NCBI GenBank assembly: GCA_036768485.1
Contig: JAVLUZ010000142.1
Span: 22,534,290-22,598,289 of the forward strand
Length of the DNA: 64,000 nucleotides
Reading direction: 5' to 3'
Origin: Mermis nigrescens
Lineage: Eukaryota > Nematoda > Enoplea > Mermithida > Mermithidae
The notes beneath the pieces are model-generated. The model was not told where the DNA came from. It searched no databases and saw nothing but the letters and a program-made list of their open reading frames with translations. Position numbers and translations under genes: made by a program. Position 1 is the stretch's first letter. The number at the start of each line of letters is the position of its first letter. Below, in pieces: positions 43,140 through 53,677 of the stretch.

Positions 43140-45631
43140 CAGTGTTTTTTGTACTCGGCAAAGATTTTTCCCGATGTACAAAGACTTTTCGAGACCATCT
43201 TTAAACAAGTACAGAAATTTTTTGGAAAGACAAAAATTGCAAAAAAGGTCTGAAGTTCGCACAAATTTTCGGCGCTTCGCCCTGAAATGATTAATTGTGT
43301 TCTATATATCTTTATAATGGCAGAAATTGCATTTCAAAAGGATAAATGTCAAATTTTTCAGCCGTTTCAAGACGATTCTTAGTGATTTTTGCCCTTCGAG
43401 AACCCGAAATCAGCTAAAATACACTATCAAAAGTCAAACAACTCTGTTTTTACCACACTAAAATCGCTACTGTACCATGTTATAGTCAGTGATCGTACGG
43501 GGACCCCGACCCCGACCCCGAAAAACCCCGGCCTAAACCCCGACCCCGACCCCCGACCGGGGGCATGATTTTTCGAGTCGGGGTTGAACCTTTTTCGGGG
43601 GTGAAATATAGCATTTTATTTGTTGGTACATAGAAGAATTGTATAAATAGCAAATAAATTCGGAACAAGGGCAATTCATTCACCAGCAAAATTAACATGT
43701 TAAACTCGACACTCGCGATATTTCATAAAAAGAACGCCTGGTCGCCATGTTGTTAAGACGTACATACATGTTCGCATATTTTCCATTATGAAGTGCGCCG
43801 ACAGGCGTAGCCGGGGGGAATGGAGGCACATGCCCCCGGAATTTTTCAGAAATTATGTTGATTTTTCTGGCGCAATGTGTCCAGAACCGAGTTTAAAAAG
43901 GCACAAACGTCAAAACTTTCCGGCGCTTCGCGCCGAGTCATTATTATTTATTGTTATACAGATCCAATGAATTTAAAAGCTTGAATCTGTTAAAATAATC
44001 CAGCACTTCGCAGCACTTTAGTGATTTAATGCACTATTAGTTCATTGAATTAAACTGCACATGCTTGTTGAACATAATAATAAAAGTGCGAAAATGTTTG
44101 CGTACCAATTTGTCTATTCTCTGCTTTGTTTATCTTTCTTTACAAGGACACATAATTCTATTTTAAATGAAAGGAAAGGCCAAATTTTCTTGTGTTTTTG
44201 CGAATTTTCTTTTTTCTGAACTAGTTAATAAGAAGGCCACAAATGGGCCTGAAAATGGTAAGAACAAAATTCTCATTGATACATCTTTCAATGACTTATT
44301 GGTTGCGACCCGTTGCTGCGCTACATACTTAGCAGAGGTCGAAAAACGCATTTCAGCTAAGTTTTGTACAGTGTAGGTGTTCATCAATTTTAAGTTTTTT
44401 TGGACTTAATTCAAAACCGAGATTTTGCCAATTTGCGAAAATTTTAACTTTACTAATTAAAAATTAGAGTGCTTTTTTACACAATTTTCGGGGGTTCTGC
44501 TCTGGACCTCGCTGGGGGCGCTTGAGCGCGCCACCCCAGACCCCCAGCCGTACAATCTCGTTCTACATGTTGAAAGAGATTTTTAGAAGGACAGAAAAGG
44601 TAAAAGGATTAGGAATTTTTAAAAATTTTCGGCGCTTCGCACCGCAATTAGTTTATCTGTTCTGTATGATTTAAGCGGTATAAATTGAGTTTAAAGAGTA
44701 AAAACGTCAAAATTTTCCTGCGCTTAGCACCGACGATTATTGTCTTAGGGCGGTAAAATATGGCTGAATTTCTTGATGCTTTGCGCCACTTATGATTTCC
44801 GAATTGTTTGTCAATAAAAAGGCGTAAATTCTACATGAAAACGGTTAAAATTTCGAAAATTTTCTGCGCTCTGCGCCATTGGCTCCTCTACAATCAGTGC
44901 GCCTTAGAAAACCGTTATGAAAAAACTGTGGAGGAATACGAAAAAGCGAGAGCGATTAGTGATTAAAATTGAAAGTAATGCTAAATTGCTAAAACCATGT
45001 TTGAACTTGGAATGAAAATAAAATGTTGAACATAACCAGCTTTATTAGTATGCTCTACAAACAAGTGAAGGTATCGTTTTTATCCTTTTCAAATTGGTAT
45101 GTAATCATGCAATGTTAATTGTTAATCTTCAACCCCGACCCCGACCCCGACCCCGAAAACCGGGGTTTTCCATCCCCGACCCCGACCCCGATCGGGGGTG
45201 AAAATCTGACCCCGTACGATCACTGGTTATAGTATCCAAAAATTTGTGTGTATAAAATGTACAAAGATTTTTGGGAAGACAAAAACTGTAAATAGGTGTG
45301 AAATTCCCGAAAAGTTTCGGCGCTTCACGCCTAAATGGGTAATTGTGTGTCCTAAATATCTTTAAATGGCAGAATTTGCATTTAGAATGGAAAAATGTCA
45401 AATTTTTCGGCGCCTCGCGCCGTTTTGAAACAATTTTGAGTAATTTTTTGCGTCAGAAACCCGAAAATTAGCTAAAATACACTACCAAAGATCGAAAACC
45501 CTGTTTTACCACACTAAAATCGCTACTGTACTATATTATAGTACACAAGACTTTGCATGTACAAAATGAACAAAGACTCTTGGGGACAATCTTTGTACAT
45601 GTACAAACGAACCTTGTACAAAAAAACACTG
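43140..45631 (+). mobile_element. TGTACAAAGA-family hAT-type element with perfect target duplication and nested hAT
   Basis: Starts CAGTGTTTTTTGTACTCGG and ends GTACAAAAAAACACTG, flanked by GTAAGTAT at 43132-43139 and 45632-45639. Without the insert at 43487-45225 it is about 750 bp, like the other copies. No transposase. It lies about 215 bp upstream of the ASPG-like start codon. Confidence 0.93.
43487..45225. mobile_element. hAT-type element with CCCCGA subterminal repeats, nested
   Basis: Terminal repeats CAGTGATCGTACGGGG and its inverse; flanked by GTTATAGT at 43479-43486 and 45226-45233. Subterminal (CCCCGA)n arrays at both ends. The inside has several hairpins such as CGGCGCTTCGCGCCG at 43921-43935. 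70-codon ORFs on both strands at 44163-44387 resemble nothing known. Confidence 0.93.
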
Positions 45632-46249
45632 GTAAGTATATACCTATTCGCCGAAATCGAGATAGGAACCTACCTACTAGAGATGTGCCGATGCCGTCTT
45701 TTTGCCAGGGCCTGGCCGGGCCGGGGCCGGAGCCTGCACAATACCTATACACTACACGTACAAAGGTATATCACGCATCCATATTACACCTACCTGTATA
45801 GAAAAAGCATCATAGTATCACTATTATGGGTAATTACATAATGCTCTAATAAATCAAAGACATAAAATAAACAGGATTAAAAGATAAATAAACAGAAGAA
45901 TAGAATAAATAATGAATGAATATATGTAAGCTATAAGTAGTGATCGACCGGGGCGACTTTTTTGGCCGGGCCGGGGCGGTACCACGGCTGAAAAAATCCC
46001 CGACCCCCACCGGGGCCGGCCGGGGTCAGACAAGGAAAATATTATTACATGACCCATACTTGGGGTGGGCAAGAGAAATAATGAGCGACTGCTCCATTCA
46101 GTAGTAACTGGCAAGTGCAAAGTTAGGTGCGCCTTTTCAAATCAAGTTTTATTACTATTAATGTCACAAGAAACAGATTTAGTCCAGTGTTTCATTGTCT
46201 GGATCATCAACAAATTCTACGTCGCTGCTATTAGCACACTCGATATCGT

Positions 46250-46648
46250 TTGAATCTTCAGTAAACTCCATCAGCTCAGCTTAAATTTTAGCTTAATCTG
46301 TTCTGATGAGTTGCGCTGTATTTTTGGCGCGATTGAAACAGCTCATCAACTTTGAGCTGCTTAGGATTCGTAATTTCCCCTTCGACATCTTTCAAGCTTT
46401 TTATGCATTTCAGGGATTCAGAATGCGATGCACAAGCATTTGTTCGCTCTTCATCCTTCTTTTCCTGAGCTGCTTCATATTCGTGCTTTATTTCTCCTTC
46501 AGATGATCGTGCAAACTTTTTGTTGAATACGTTTTAGGCGTTTTTTCTCGACTGTATATTTTTTACATTTGATGCACTTCGCTGTCGTCTGATCTGTAGG
46601 GTCAATTTCAAAAAATTGCCAAACTACGGACTCCTGGCTGCTAGTCAT
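46250..46648 (-). pseudogene. hAT transposase N-terminus, BED zinc-finger remnant
   Basis: From ATG at 46648 the minus strand reads SVVWQFFEIDPTDQTTAKC then IKCKK, the aromatic and CxxC part of a BED finger. A stop follows within about 45 codons. A shifted frame continues with HEYEAAQEKKDEERTNA and LKCIKSLKDVEGEITNPKQL. The finger's His pair is not intact and the catalytic region is absent. Confidence 0.75.
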
Positions 46649-46765
46649 TCACATAGCAAACAAAAATAAATTTGTTATAAATCCTAAAAACAGTAACTGA
46701 ATATAATTGCGATTTGATGTAATCTAAATGGAAAATTTTAGTGAGAGCTAACTTATAGAAGCGAG

Positions 46766-47175
46766 CATACATGATCATGGGGGCTTAGGGGGTTTTTACA
46801 CCCTCCCCCCAAACAAAGTTTTCACCCCACGCAAAAAATTTTCCACCCCTCCCAGAATTCACCTTTTTTAGAAAAATCATAGGAAGTGTCTAGATATAGG
46901 AGTTTTTAGCGTTTAAATGGCTCGAAATTGTCAATTTTTGGCGAACTGCCAATCAGTAGTCTCTTTCTGACTATATTTTGGTCAATTTATATGCGATTTT
47001 TCAAAATTTTTTCGTGTTTTATGTTCTAGAAAGAAAGCGCATTATCAGAAATGCTTAAAAATCGAGTTTTCAACGCGTTTAAAGCGTTTTTACAGTAAAA
47101 AAAGGCACTTTAAAAAATTTATTCGAATTGCACCCCCCCTCTCCCTCCACAGAAATTTTTCACTGTGCATCTCTG
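46766..47175 (+). mobile_element. R3 element with perfect 8-bp target duplication, nested in hAT
   Basis: CATACATGATCATGGGGG to ACTGTGCATCTCTG, flanked by GAAGCGAG at 46758-46765 and 47176-47183. Confidence 0.93.
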
Positions 47176-47341
47176 GAAGCGAGTAGAAATGATGACACAC
47201 AGTCAACGCCCTAACAGAGCATAAATTTTCCAAGCAAGTTAAAAAGAGAAACAAAGACTCTGAATGTAAAAGAGAAAGCTCCAATGAAAAATATGAAAAA
47301 TAGAAGTAATAATCGTTACTAACAAAACCAGAAACAGAAGT

Positions 47342-47663
47342 AGTGGAATCATAAAAATGTAGCGATTGGACGGAATAGGTATTGGACGTAATAAATCAGA
47401 AATATATAGCTTATCGTATCGGTCGCAATACTGCAGTGTAGTTTACTCCCGCCTATTATTCACTTCTACTGCAATAACTATTACGCAAGAAACGCGTTAT
47501 AGTGGAATCAGAGAGATGTAGCGCAATTGGGCGGAATAGGAATTGGATGTAATGAGACATACATATATAGTTTATCATTTCGAATGCAATTCTGCAGCGT
47601 AGTTTACATTTGATTACAATTAACTTCCGTCCTAATCACTATTACACAAGAAACGCGTTTTAA
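47342..47663. repeat. Two-unit tandem duplication of about 160 bp
   Basis: Unit 1 (from AGTGGAATCATAAAAATGTAG) and unit 2 (AGTGGAATCAGAGAGATGTAG) both end in CAAGAAACGCGTT. They differ by scattered substitutions. Confidence 0.85.
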
Positions 47664-48237
47664 AGCAGGTGGTTCCCATTCAATTAAATGTAAGTGTTTT
47701 TTTTGTAAACATTGTCTTTTTGAAAACGTACAATATCCAACTAGAAATAGAACGTATTTGTCAACTCTTAATCTTTTAGCCATTAGCTACGAATAAATGA
47801 GATAAAAGTAGCATTTGGTTTAATAAGTTAAGTGAAGGAATCAGAAGCATGCAGATTTTCCTGAACATTTATTCCGTAAAACCGTAAAAACTCATTTATA
47901 CACAGTAGCAAAGATATAACAAGGACTATGTATACATATGGTCGAATCAGTACAGTTCTCAAAATTAATACTTGCCCATTGATAAATAACTGGCAGTATC
48001 ATATCCTGTATAAAATACGAATTGAACTAAATTTTTCCCCGGCCTCGGCCATTTTTTGACCTTGCCCCGGCCGGGGCCGGGGATGCTGAAGAATGACCGG
48101 GGTTTGCCAGGGCAGGGGCCCCGGTCGACTACTAGCTATAAGCATAAAAAACGAACTACGCAAAAATAGGAATTTTGTCGAAGATTTATGCTAATGCAGC
48201 GGAATGAAGCGACGAGCAAGACAGAAACAATGAAAAT

Positions 48238-49150
48238 CATAGGTAGCGCGTTAGCACATACCTATTATATACTCGGGTACCCTTAAAATATGAGCCCTTC
48301 TAAAGCTATAAAGGAATACACTGGAAGGTGCGGTTTCTTTGAAGGAAAGATAATGAAAAAATGCTGGTGTTTTTAGTTTTTCTTCACACTCAATACCCAG
48401 TCAATAAAGAGTGTTAAGTTTTGGCGTAACGTTATAGCAAAGACAAACTTTAGATAAATTTTTTAGACAGCGCTTACACAACTCAGTGAAAATGTCTCAT
48501 ACAATTCAATAGCATACAACTGTAGAAAATGTAATTTTCAAAAAAAGAGATTCTTTTAACCTTCAAATTCCGCATTAGTTCTCGACGGAGAGTGTAATGA
48601 GTGTAAAAATCTGCCAGTCTAAAGCCATATTTCGGTCGTGTTTTTGTCTTCTTTATGACTGCCAATAACACCGGTTATGAGTCTCGAAAAATTTTTTCTG
48701 ATAGAAATGTATTACGACTTAACGGCTACTTTCTGCTTACCAACAAACTTTTTAAGACTGAATACGGAGTAAGATCTAGGGTTTTAAACTTTACACTCTA
48801 GTGGATGGTGTAAAAAAACAAGTTTTGTCTAAGGTTTCTCCGCTAACTTCTCCAATTATAAGCCGGGATAAATTGAATAGAACAAAAATAAATTACATTT
48901 CAAGGGCTACACGACGCAGCAAACCGCGTTTAAAAAACTCAATATTCTTACTTATGGAGCTGTAAAGTTCGAAATCAGGGGCATAATATATGACAAAAAA
49001 AAGCACCATTTCTTCACTTTTTTGATAAGTCAATATCTCAAATATTTTGCGGAACAGAAGTTTCCCACGAACAAACGCACTATGATTCAAAGGCTACAAA
49101 CTAGCCCAAAACGGATTTCTATAACAACAAGTACTGCCATTAAAAAATAG
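48238..49150 (-). repeat. GTGTAAA family copy, reverse orientation, starting at its hairpin
   Basis: Begins CATAGGTAGCGCGTTAGCAC then ATACCTATTATA, the inverse of the hairpin end at 31333-31362, and continues with GAGTGTAAAAATC, CTTTACACTCTAGTGGATGG and TGTAAAAA. The far end is not defined. Confidence 0.7.
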
Positions 49151-49269
49151 TCAGTGGAGTAACTCAGCAAAACAGATTTGCAAGTTACTATTCATAATAT
49201 AAAATGTATCAAAGGAGGCGTGGTTATCTCGTTTTCTATGTGTCGCTATCTTTCCTACAGCAACGGGTT

Positions 49270-49500
49270 CTTTCCTTATTCGCTCAGGGCCGTATGACAG
49301 AAGGCGGAATAAGTTATTCCTGAGATGAGCCCTATTCCGGGAATAGCTATTCTCGTAATAAAACTCATTCTCGTGATAGCTATTCCTGGGTTAAGGGACG
49401 GAATAAGCTATCCTAGGAATAAGAAAATTTGGTATGACAGAACGCGAAATACGCAAGGAATAGCTGTATCTATCCCAGGATTAAGTTACGCATTCCACAA
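49270..49500. repeat. Cluster of GGAATAGCTATTCC-like palindromes
   Basis: At least six partial palindromes (GGAATAAGTTATTCC, GGAATAGCTATTC, GATAGCTATTCC, GGAATAAGCTATCC) occur in 200 bp, with TATGACAGAA at two positions. No coding potential. Confidence 0.7.
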
Positions 49501-49552
49501 GTTTTGTGTATAAATTGGATGTCCAACGCATGCTGCATACTGTAGTCACGTA

Positions 49553-50283
49553 CAGGGTTTTTTTGTACAAGGTCCGTTTGTACATGTACAAAGATGGTCC
49601 CCAAAAGTCTTTGTACATTTTGTACATGCAAATTTTTGTGTACTATATATAGTACAGTAGCGATTTTAGTGTGGTAAAACAGGGTTTTCGACCTTTGGTA
49701 GTGTATTTTAGCTAATTTCTTGGTTTCTGACGCCAAAAATTACTAAAAATTATCTGAAAACGGCGCGAAGTGCCGAAAAATGTTGACATTTTTCCATTCT
49801 AAATGCAAATTCTGCCATTTTAAAGATATATAGGACAAATAATTTATCAGTTCGGCGCGAAGCGCCGAAAATTTCAAGAATTTTACACCTTTTTACAGTT
49901 TTTATCTTCCTAAAAATCTTCGTACATTTTGTAGACACAAAATTTTTGGGTACTATAATATGGTACAGCAGCGTTTTTAGTGTGGTAAAAACAGAGTTCT
50001 TCGACTTTCCATAGTGTGTTTTAGCTAATTTCTGGGTCTTTAAGGGCAAAAATCACTAAGAATCGTCTTAAAACGGCGCGAAGCGCCGAAAAATTTGACT
50101 TTTTTACTTTTGAAATGCAATTTCTGCCATTATAAAGATTTATAGAACACACCGAATTTTTTTCGAATTTTAGGCCTTTTTTGCAATTTTTGTCTTCCCA
50201 AAAATCTTTGTACATGTACAAAGACGGTCCCGAAATGTCTTTGTACATCGGGAAAAATCTTTGCCGAGTACAAAAAAACACTG
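49553..50283 (-). mobile_element. TGTACAAAGA-family hAT-type element (reverse copy)
   Basis: CAGGGTTTTTTTGTACAAGG to GAGTACAAAAAAACACTG, flanked by GTCACGTA (49545-49552) and GTCACATA (50284-50291), 7 of 8. Hairpins CGGCGCGAAGCGCCG at 49853-49867 and 50074-50088. 50292-50892 holds nothing recognised. Confidence 0.92.
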
Positions 50284-50892
50284 GTCACATACGCTTTGTT
50301 TGAAAATATACGACAAAAATACAAACGTGTAGTATTTATGTAGACGCGTGCGCACAGGTAAAGTATGCATTGCTGCATTGAGTAAATGGGATTGCCGAAT
50401 ATTACCGAATAAACTTTTTAGAATTCGGTTCAATAAATGCGGCTTTATTGCTTCTACGGGAAACGAAAATGAAACATTGACATTGAAATCAAAAAAATTT
50501 ATGATAGCTTGCGCATGAAAAGCTACTTTTTGTGTAAGTAGGTGCTTATTTGCGAATCTTGCTGTCAATTTGTTGATTATACACACTAACTACTGCATTA
50601 ATTTTTTGAATCACTTCACTGGAGGTGTTATGTATTGTATGATCGAAGAATCAAAAAAATATTTTTGTCATGAGCTCAACAAGACGAGCCGCACTCATGG
50701 GGCAAACGCGCAACTAGAAAATTTCCTATATCAGTTTTGATCGTATTACAAACGAGAGCAACCATATTAAATTTCTAGACAAAGAGAAATCAATTTTCTA
50801 TCCAATTAAAAAATTTTTTAACACATTCACTTCTTTTAGAATCGCATTAGAAACGATTTTTACTTCTATTCCGCTGTCTTATATGTACCTGC

Positions 50893-51120
50893 CATACGTG
50901 GGCAGCAAGAAAATTCTGGGGGGGGGTGTGCAAGATTTTTTCAAGGTTAAAAATTGTCCTTAAAAATGGTGGTATGGCGAAAATAACACCAGTTTTCGAC
51001 GTTTCTCGTCCAGCACTATCCATTGGCATCAAAAAATTGCGAAAAAAACGAGAAAAAAAATGGGGGAGGGTATTTTGATTTCTGGGGGTGCATACCCCCA
51101 AACCCCCCTCGCCCAGGTGT
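50893..51120 (+). mobile_element. R1 MITE copy
   Basis: CATACGTGGGCAGCAAG to CTCGCCCAGGTGT with the full core. No target duplication seen. 51121-51460 holds only fortuitous ORFs. Confidence 0.85.
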
Positions 51121-51460
51121 AATCGCAAGGATGACTACTCGACTAATTATGTAAATCTGGTACAGTATAACGATGTCATCGGCTGGCCTTCGCGAATTGA
51201 TGGTGAAGTTCATATAAAGTTCGTATCGTGCAACTATCGTAGTTACAATAGGCCTATGGGCAAAGCTTACAGTAACGGAATGTACAAACGAGACAGGCAC
51301 AAATATGAGACACACACATATGATCTTAAAGTACCTACATGTAAGATATGTACATATGATAACACACATACCAATTCGTACTCAAGTCGCTTGTATGCTA
51401 AAATTAATACCGTGCTCTGTTATTATTAGTTCAGACGCTGGCATTAAAATAAGATAGAGG

Positions 51461-51855
51461 TTCAGCTTTTTACTAAATTAATCTGAAAGTTGAATCTTTT
51501 TTCTAAATTAGGCTATTGCAACTCTGTTCGAAGCAACGCTTTCCAAGTACGGCACAGCCTCCAATTTATTAATTAACTTTTTCACCTGTGGGGGGTTCAG
51601 TCTTTTCCTACTGCAATATTTTCCAACTTGGCACATCCTGCGCTATTTAAATTAACTGTTCATGTTTGGAGTTCAATCATCTCTCTACTGATACGTTTTC
51701 CAACTCGGCACATCCTGCGCTATTTAAATTAACTTTTTCATATTGGGAGTTCAATCATTTCTCTACGCTGAAACATTTTTCGAATCAGCATAGACTGCGT
51801 TATTCAAATTAACTTTTTCATCTGGAGAGTTCAATTTTTTCTACATTACGCTGGT
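51461..51855. repeat. Tandem repeat, four to five units of about 80 bp
   Basis: Units begin near 51541, 51621, 51698 and 51779, each with TTTTCCAACTCGGCACATCC, TTAAATTAACTTTTTCAT and GGAGTTCAATC(A/T)T blocks; a degenerate unit precedes them. All frames have stops, so it does not look coding. Confidence 0.85.
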
Positions 51856-52080
51856 CCCATTTATTTAGTTTTCTTCTGCTAGAGCAAATTTAGCTCTGTA
51901 TTCGCAACAAGCATGCTCAAAATACTAAGAGCGTTTTTCAAAAGTGCGTTAAAAATTCGCTTTAGACCTTAAAAACTTACGCTATTTGCTTAATTTATTT
52001 ACTACGAAATGGAACAAATTTTTACTCGTTTGGAAATTTTTGTGGCCGAAATTCGATTACAATTTAATCGTGCTTGTGAC

Positions 52081-52341
52081 CACACCTGGGCGTGGGGGGG
52101 GGTTTGGAAAGGGGGTATGCACCCCGAAACCAAATACTCCCCAGAAATCAAAATACCCCCAGAATTCAATTTTTGAAAATTTTTTCGTTTTTTTCGCAAT
52201 TTTTTGATGCCAATGGATAGTGCTTGATGAGAAACGTCGAAAAATGGTGTTTTTATCGCCATACCACCATTTTTAAGGCCATTTTTCGACCTTCAAAAAA
52301 ATCTTGCACCCCCCCCAGAATTTTCTTGCTGCCCACGTATG
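52081..52341 (-). mobile_element. R1 MITE with perfect 8-bp target duplication
   Basis: CACACCTGGGCGTGGGG to GCCCACGTATG, flanked by CTTGTGAC at 52073-52080 and 52342-52349. Confidence 0.93.
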
Positions 52342-52445
52342 CTTGTGACCCCTTGTTTAATCCTGTAGAAGCCAAAAAATTTTTGATCGACCCTTTTTAT
52401 TTCCAACTGCCCCAAAACGGCGCTCGAGCTCGTTTTACTCAGCAG

Positions 52446-52927
52446 CATACGTGGGCAGCAAAAAAATTCTGGGGGGGGGTGCAAGATTTTTGAAGGTCAA
52501 GAAATGGCCTTAAAAATAGTGGTATGCACACCTGGGCGTGGGGGGGGTTTGGGGGGTATGCACCCCAGAAACCAAAATACCCCCCAGAAATCAAAATATC
52601 CCCCCCAGAATTCAATTTTTGAAAATTTTTTTCGTTTTTTCCGCAATTTTTTGATGCCAATGGATAGTGCTTGATGAGAAACGTCGAAAAATGGTGTTTT
52701 TATCGCCATACCACCATTTTTAAGGCCATTTTTCGACCTTCAAAAAATCTTGCACCCCCCCAGAATTTTCTTGCTGCCCACGTATGGTGGTATGGCGAAA
52801 AAACACAATTTTTCGACGTTTCTCATCAAGCACTAAATTGCGAAAAAAACAAAAAAAATTACAAAAATTGATTTCTGGGGGGGTATTTCGATTTCTGGGG
52901 GTTGCATACCCCCCACGCCCAGGTGTG
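52446..52927 (+). mobile_element. R1 MITE split by another R1 copy
   Basis: Outer copy CATACGTGGGCAGCAAAA to CGCCCAGGTGTG, flanked by CTCAGCAG at 52438-52445 and 52928-52935. The insert at 52527-52786 is a second R1. Confidence 0.93.
52527..52786 (-). mobile_element. R1 MITE nested in R1, perfect target duplication
   Basis: CACACCTGGGCGTGGGG to GCCCACGTATG, flanked by GTGGTATG at 52519-52526 and 52787-52794. The duplicated site is part of the R1 consensus itself. It is nearly identical to the copy at 52081-52341, so recent. Confidence 0.94.
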
Positions 52928-53079
52928 CTCAGCAGTGCCCAGGCCAGCAATGAGTCTCTCATGGCTTATTGCCGGACCTATTTTGGAACTTAGCAACCAA
53001 CAATAATATACCACTACACTATGCGGTCATTGGCTTTTACAAGCTATATTGAGCGAGTTCGGTTTGAACTACTGGCAGA

Positions 53080-53677
53080 GGCGTAGCCAGGATTTTGGTT
53101 TGGAGGGGGCATGCACAAAAATTTTTGAAGACTACTTTTGCATCGAATGCTTTGATGTGGTACAGTGGCACGATGTACTGTAAAATTGAGCATTTCGACC
53201 ATTAGTTGTGTAGCCTGGCTGATTTATGGGAGTTCTGACGATCAACAATACAAAAAGTACGAAGCGGCGCAAATCGCCAAAATTTTTCAATTTTTTACCG
53301 TTTTCGTGTAGAATTTACGGCCTTTTTATAGACAAACAGTTCGGAAATCATGAGTGACTCAAAATGACCAAAACTTAAATCATTTTTACCGCTGTTAACA
53401 TTTTGTAGCCCTGTGAATACTGACAGTCTGACAGAGCAGAAAATTATCGAATTTGTGCAAAACAATTTTGACATAATGCCTTAAGTTCAGGCTTATAACA
53501 GGAAAACTCCGCATTAATAACTTAGTATGAAGCACTATAATATTTTGACTGATTCAGGCTTTTAAACACAATGCTGGAGGTTTAAAAAGAGAAACAACTG
53601 TAACCGGCGGAGCCATGCACTAGAAAATTTTGACGCTTTTGCTCTTTAAACTTAATTTACACCTTTACATCTGTAAA
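53080..53677. repeat. Older repeat relic flanking the LTR element
   Basis: AGGCGTAGCCAGGATTTTGG followed by GCGGCGCAAATCGCC and AAAATTTTGACGCTTTTGC segments, related to material inside the hAT at 43487-45225. 52936-53079 holds nothing recognised. Confidence 0.5.

Larger units (their letters stand above)
45938..48134. mobile_element. hAT-type element with CCGGGGC subterminal repeats and BED-finger remnant
   Basis: Starts TAGTGATCGACCGGGGC and ends GCCCCGGTCGACTACTA, flanked by GCTATAAG at 45930-45937 and 48135-48142. It contains a broken BED zinc-finger coding segment, an inserted R3 element (46766-47175) and a two-unit tandem duplication (47342-47663). Confidence 0.93.

Noticed and set aside
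51088..51429. 113-codon plus ORF
   Set aside because: It begins inside an R1 MITE end and resembles no protein family.
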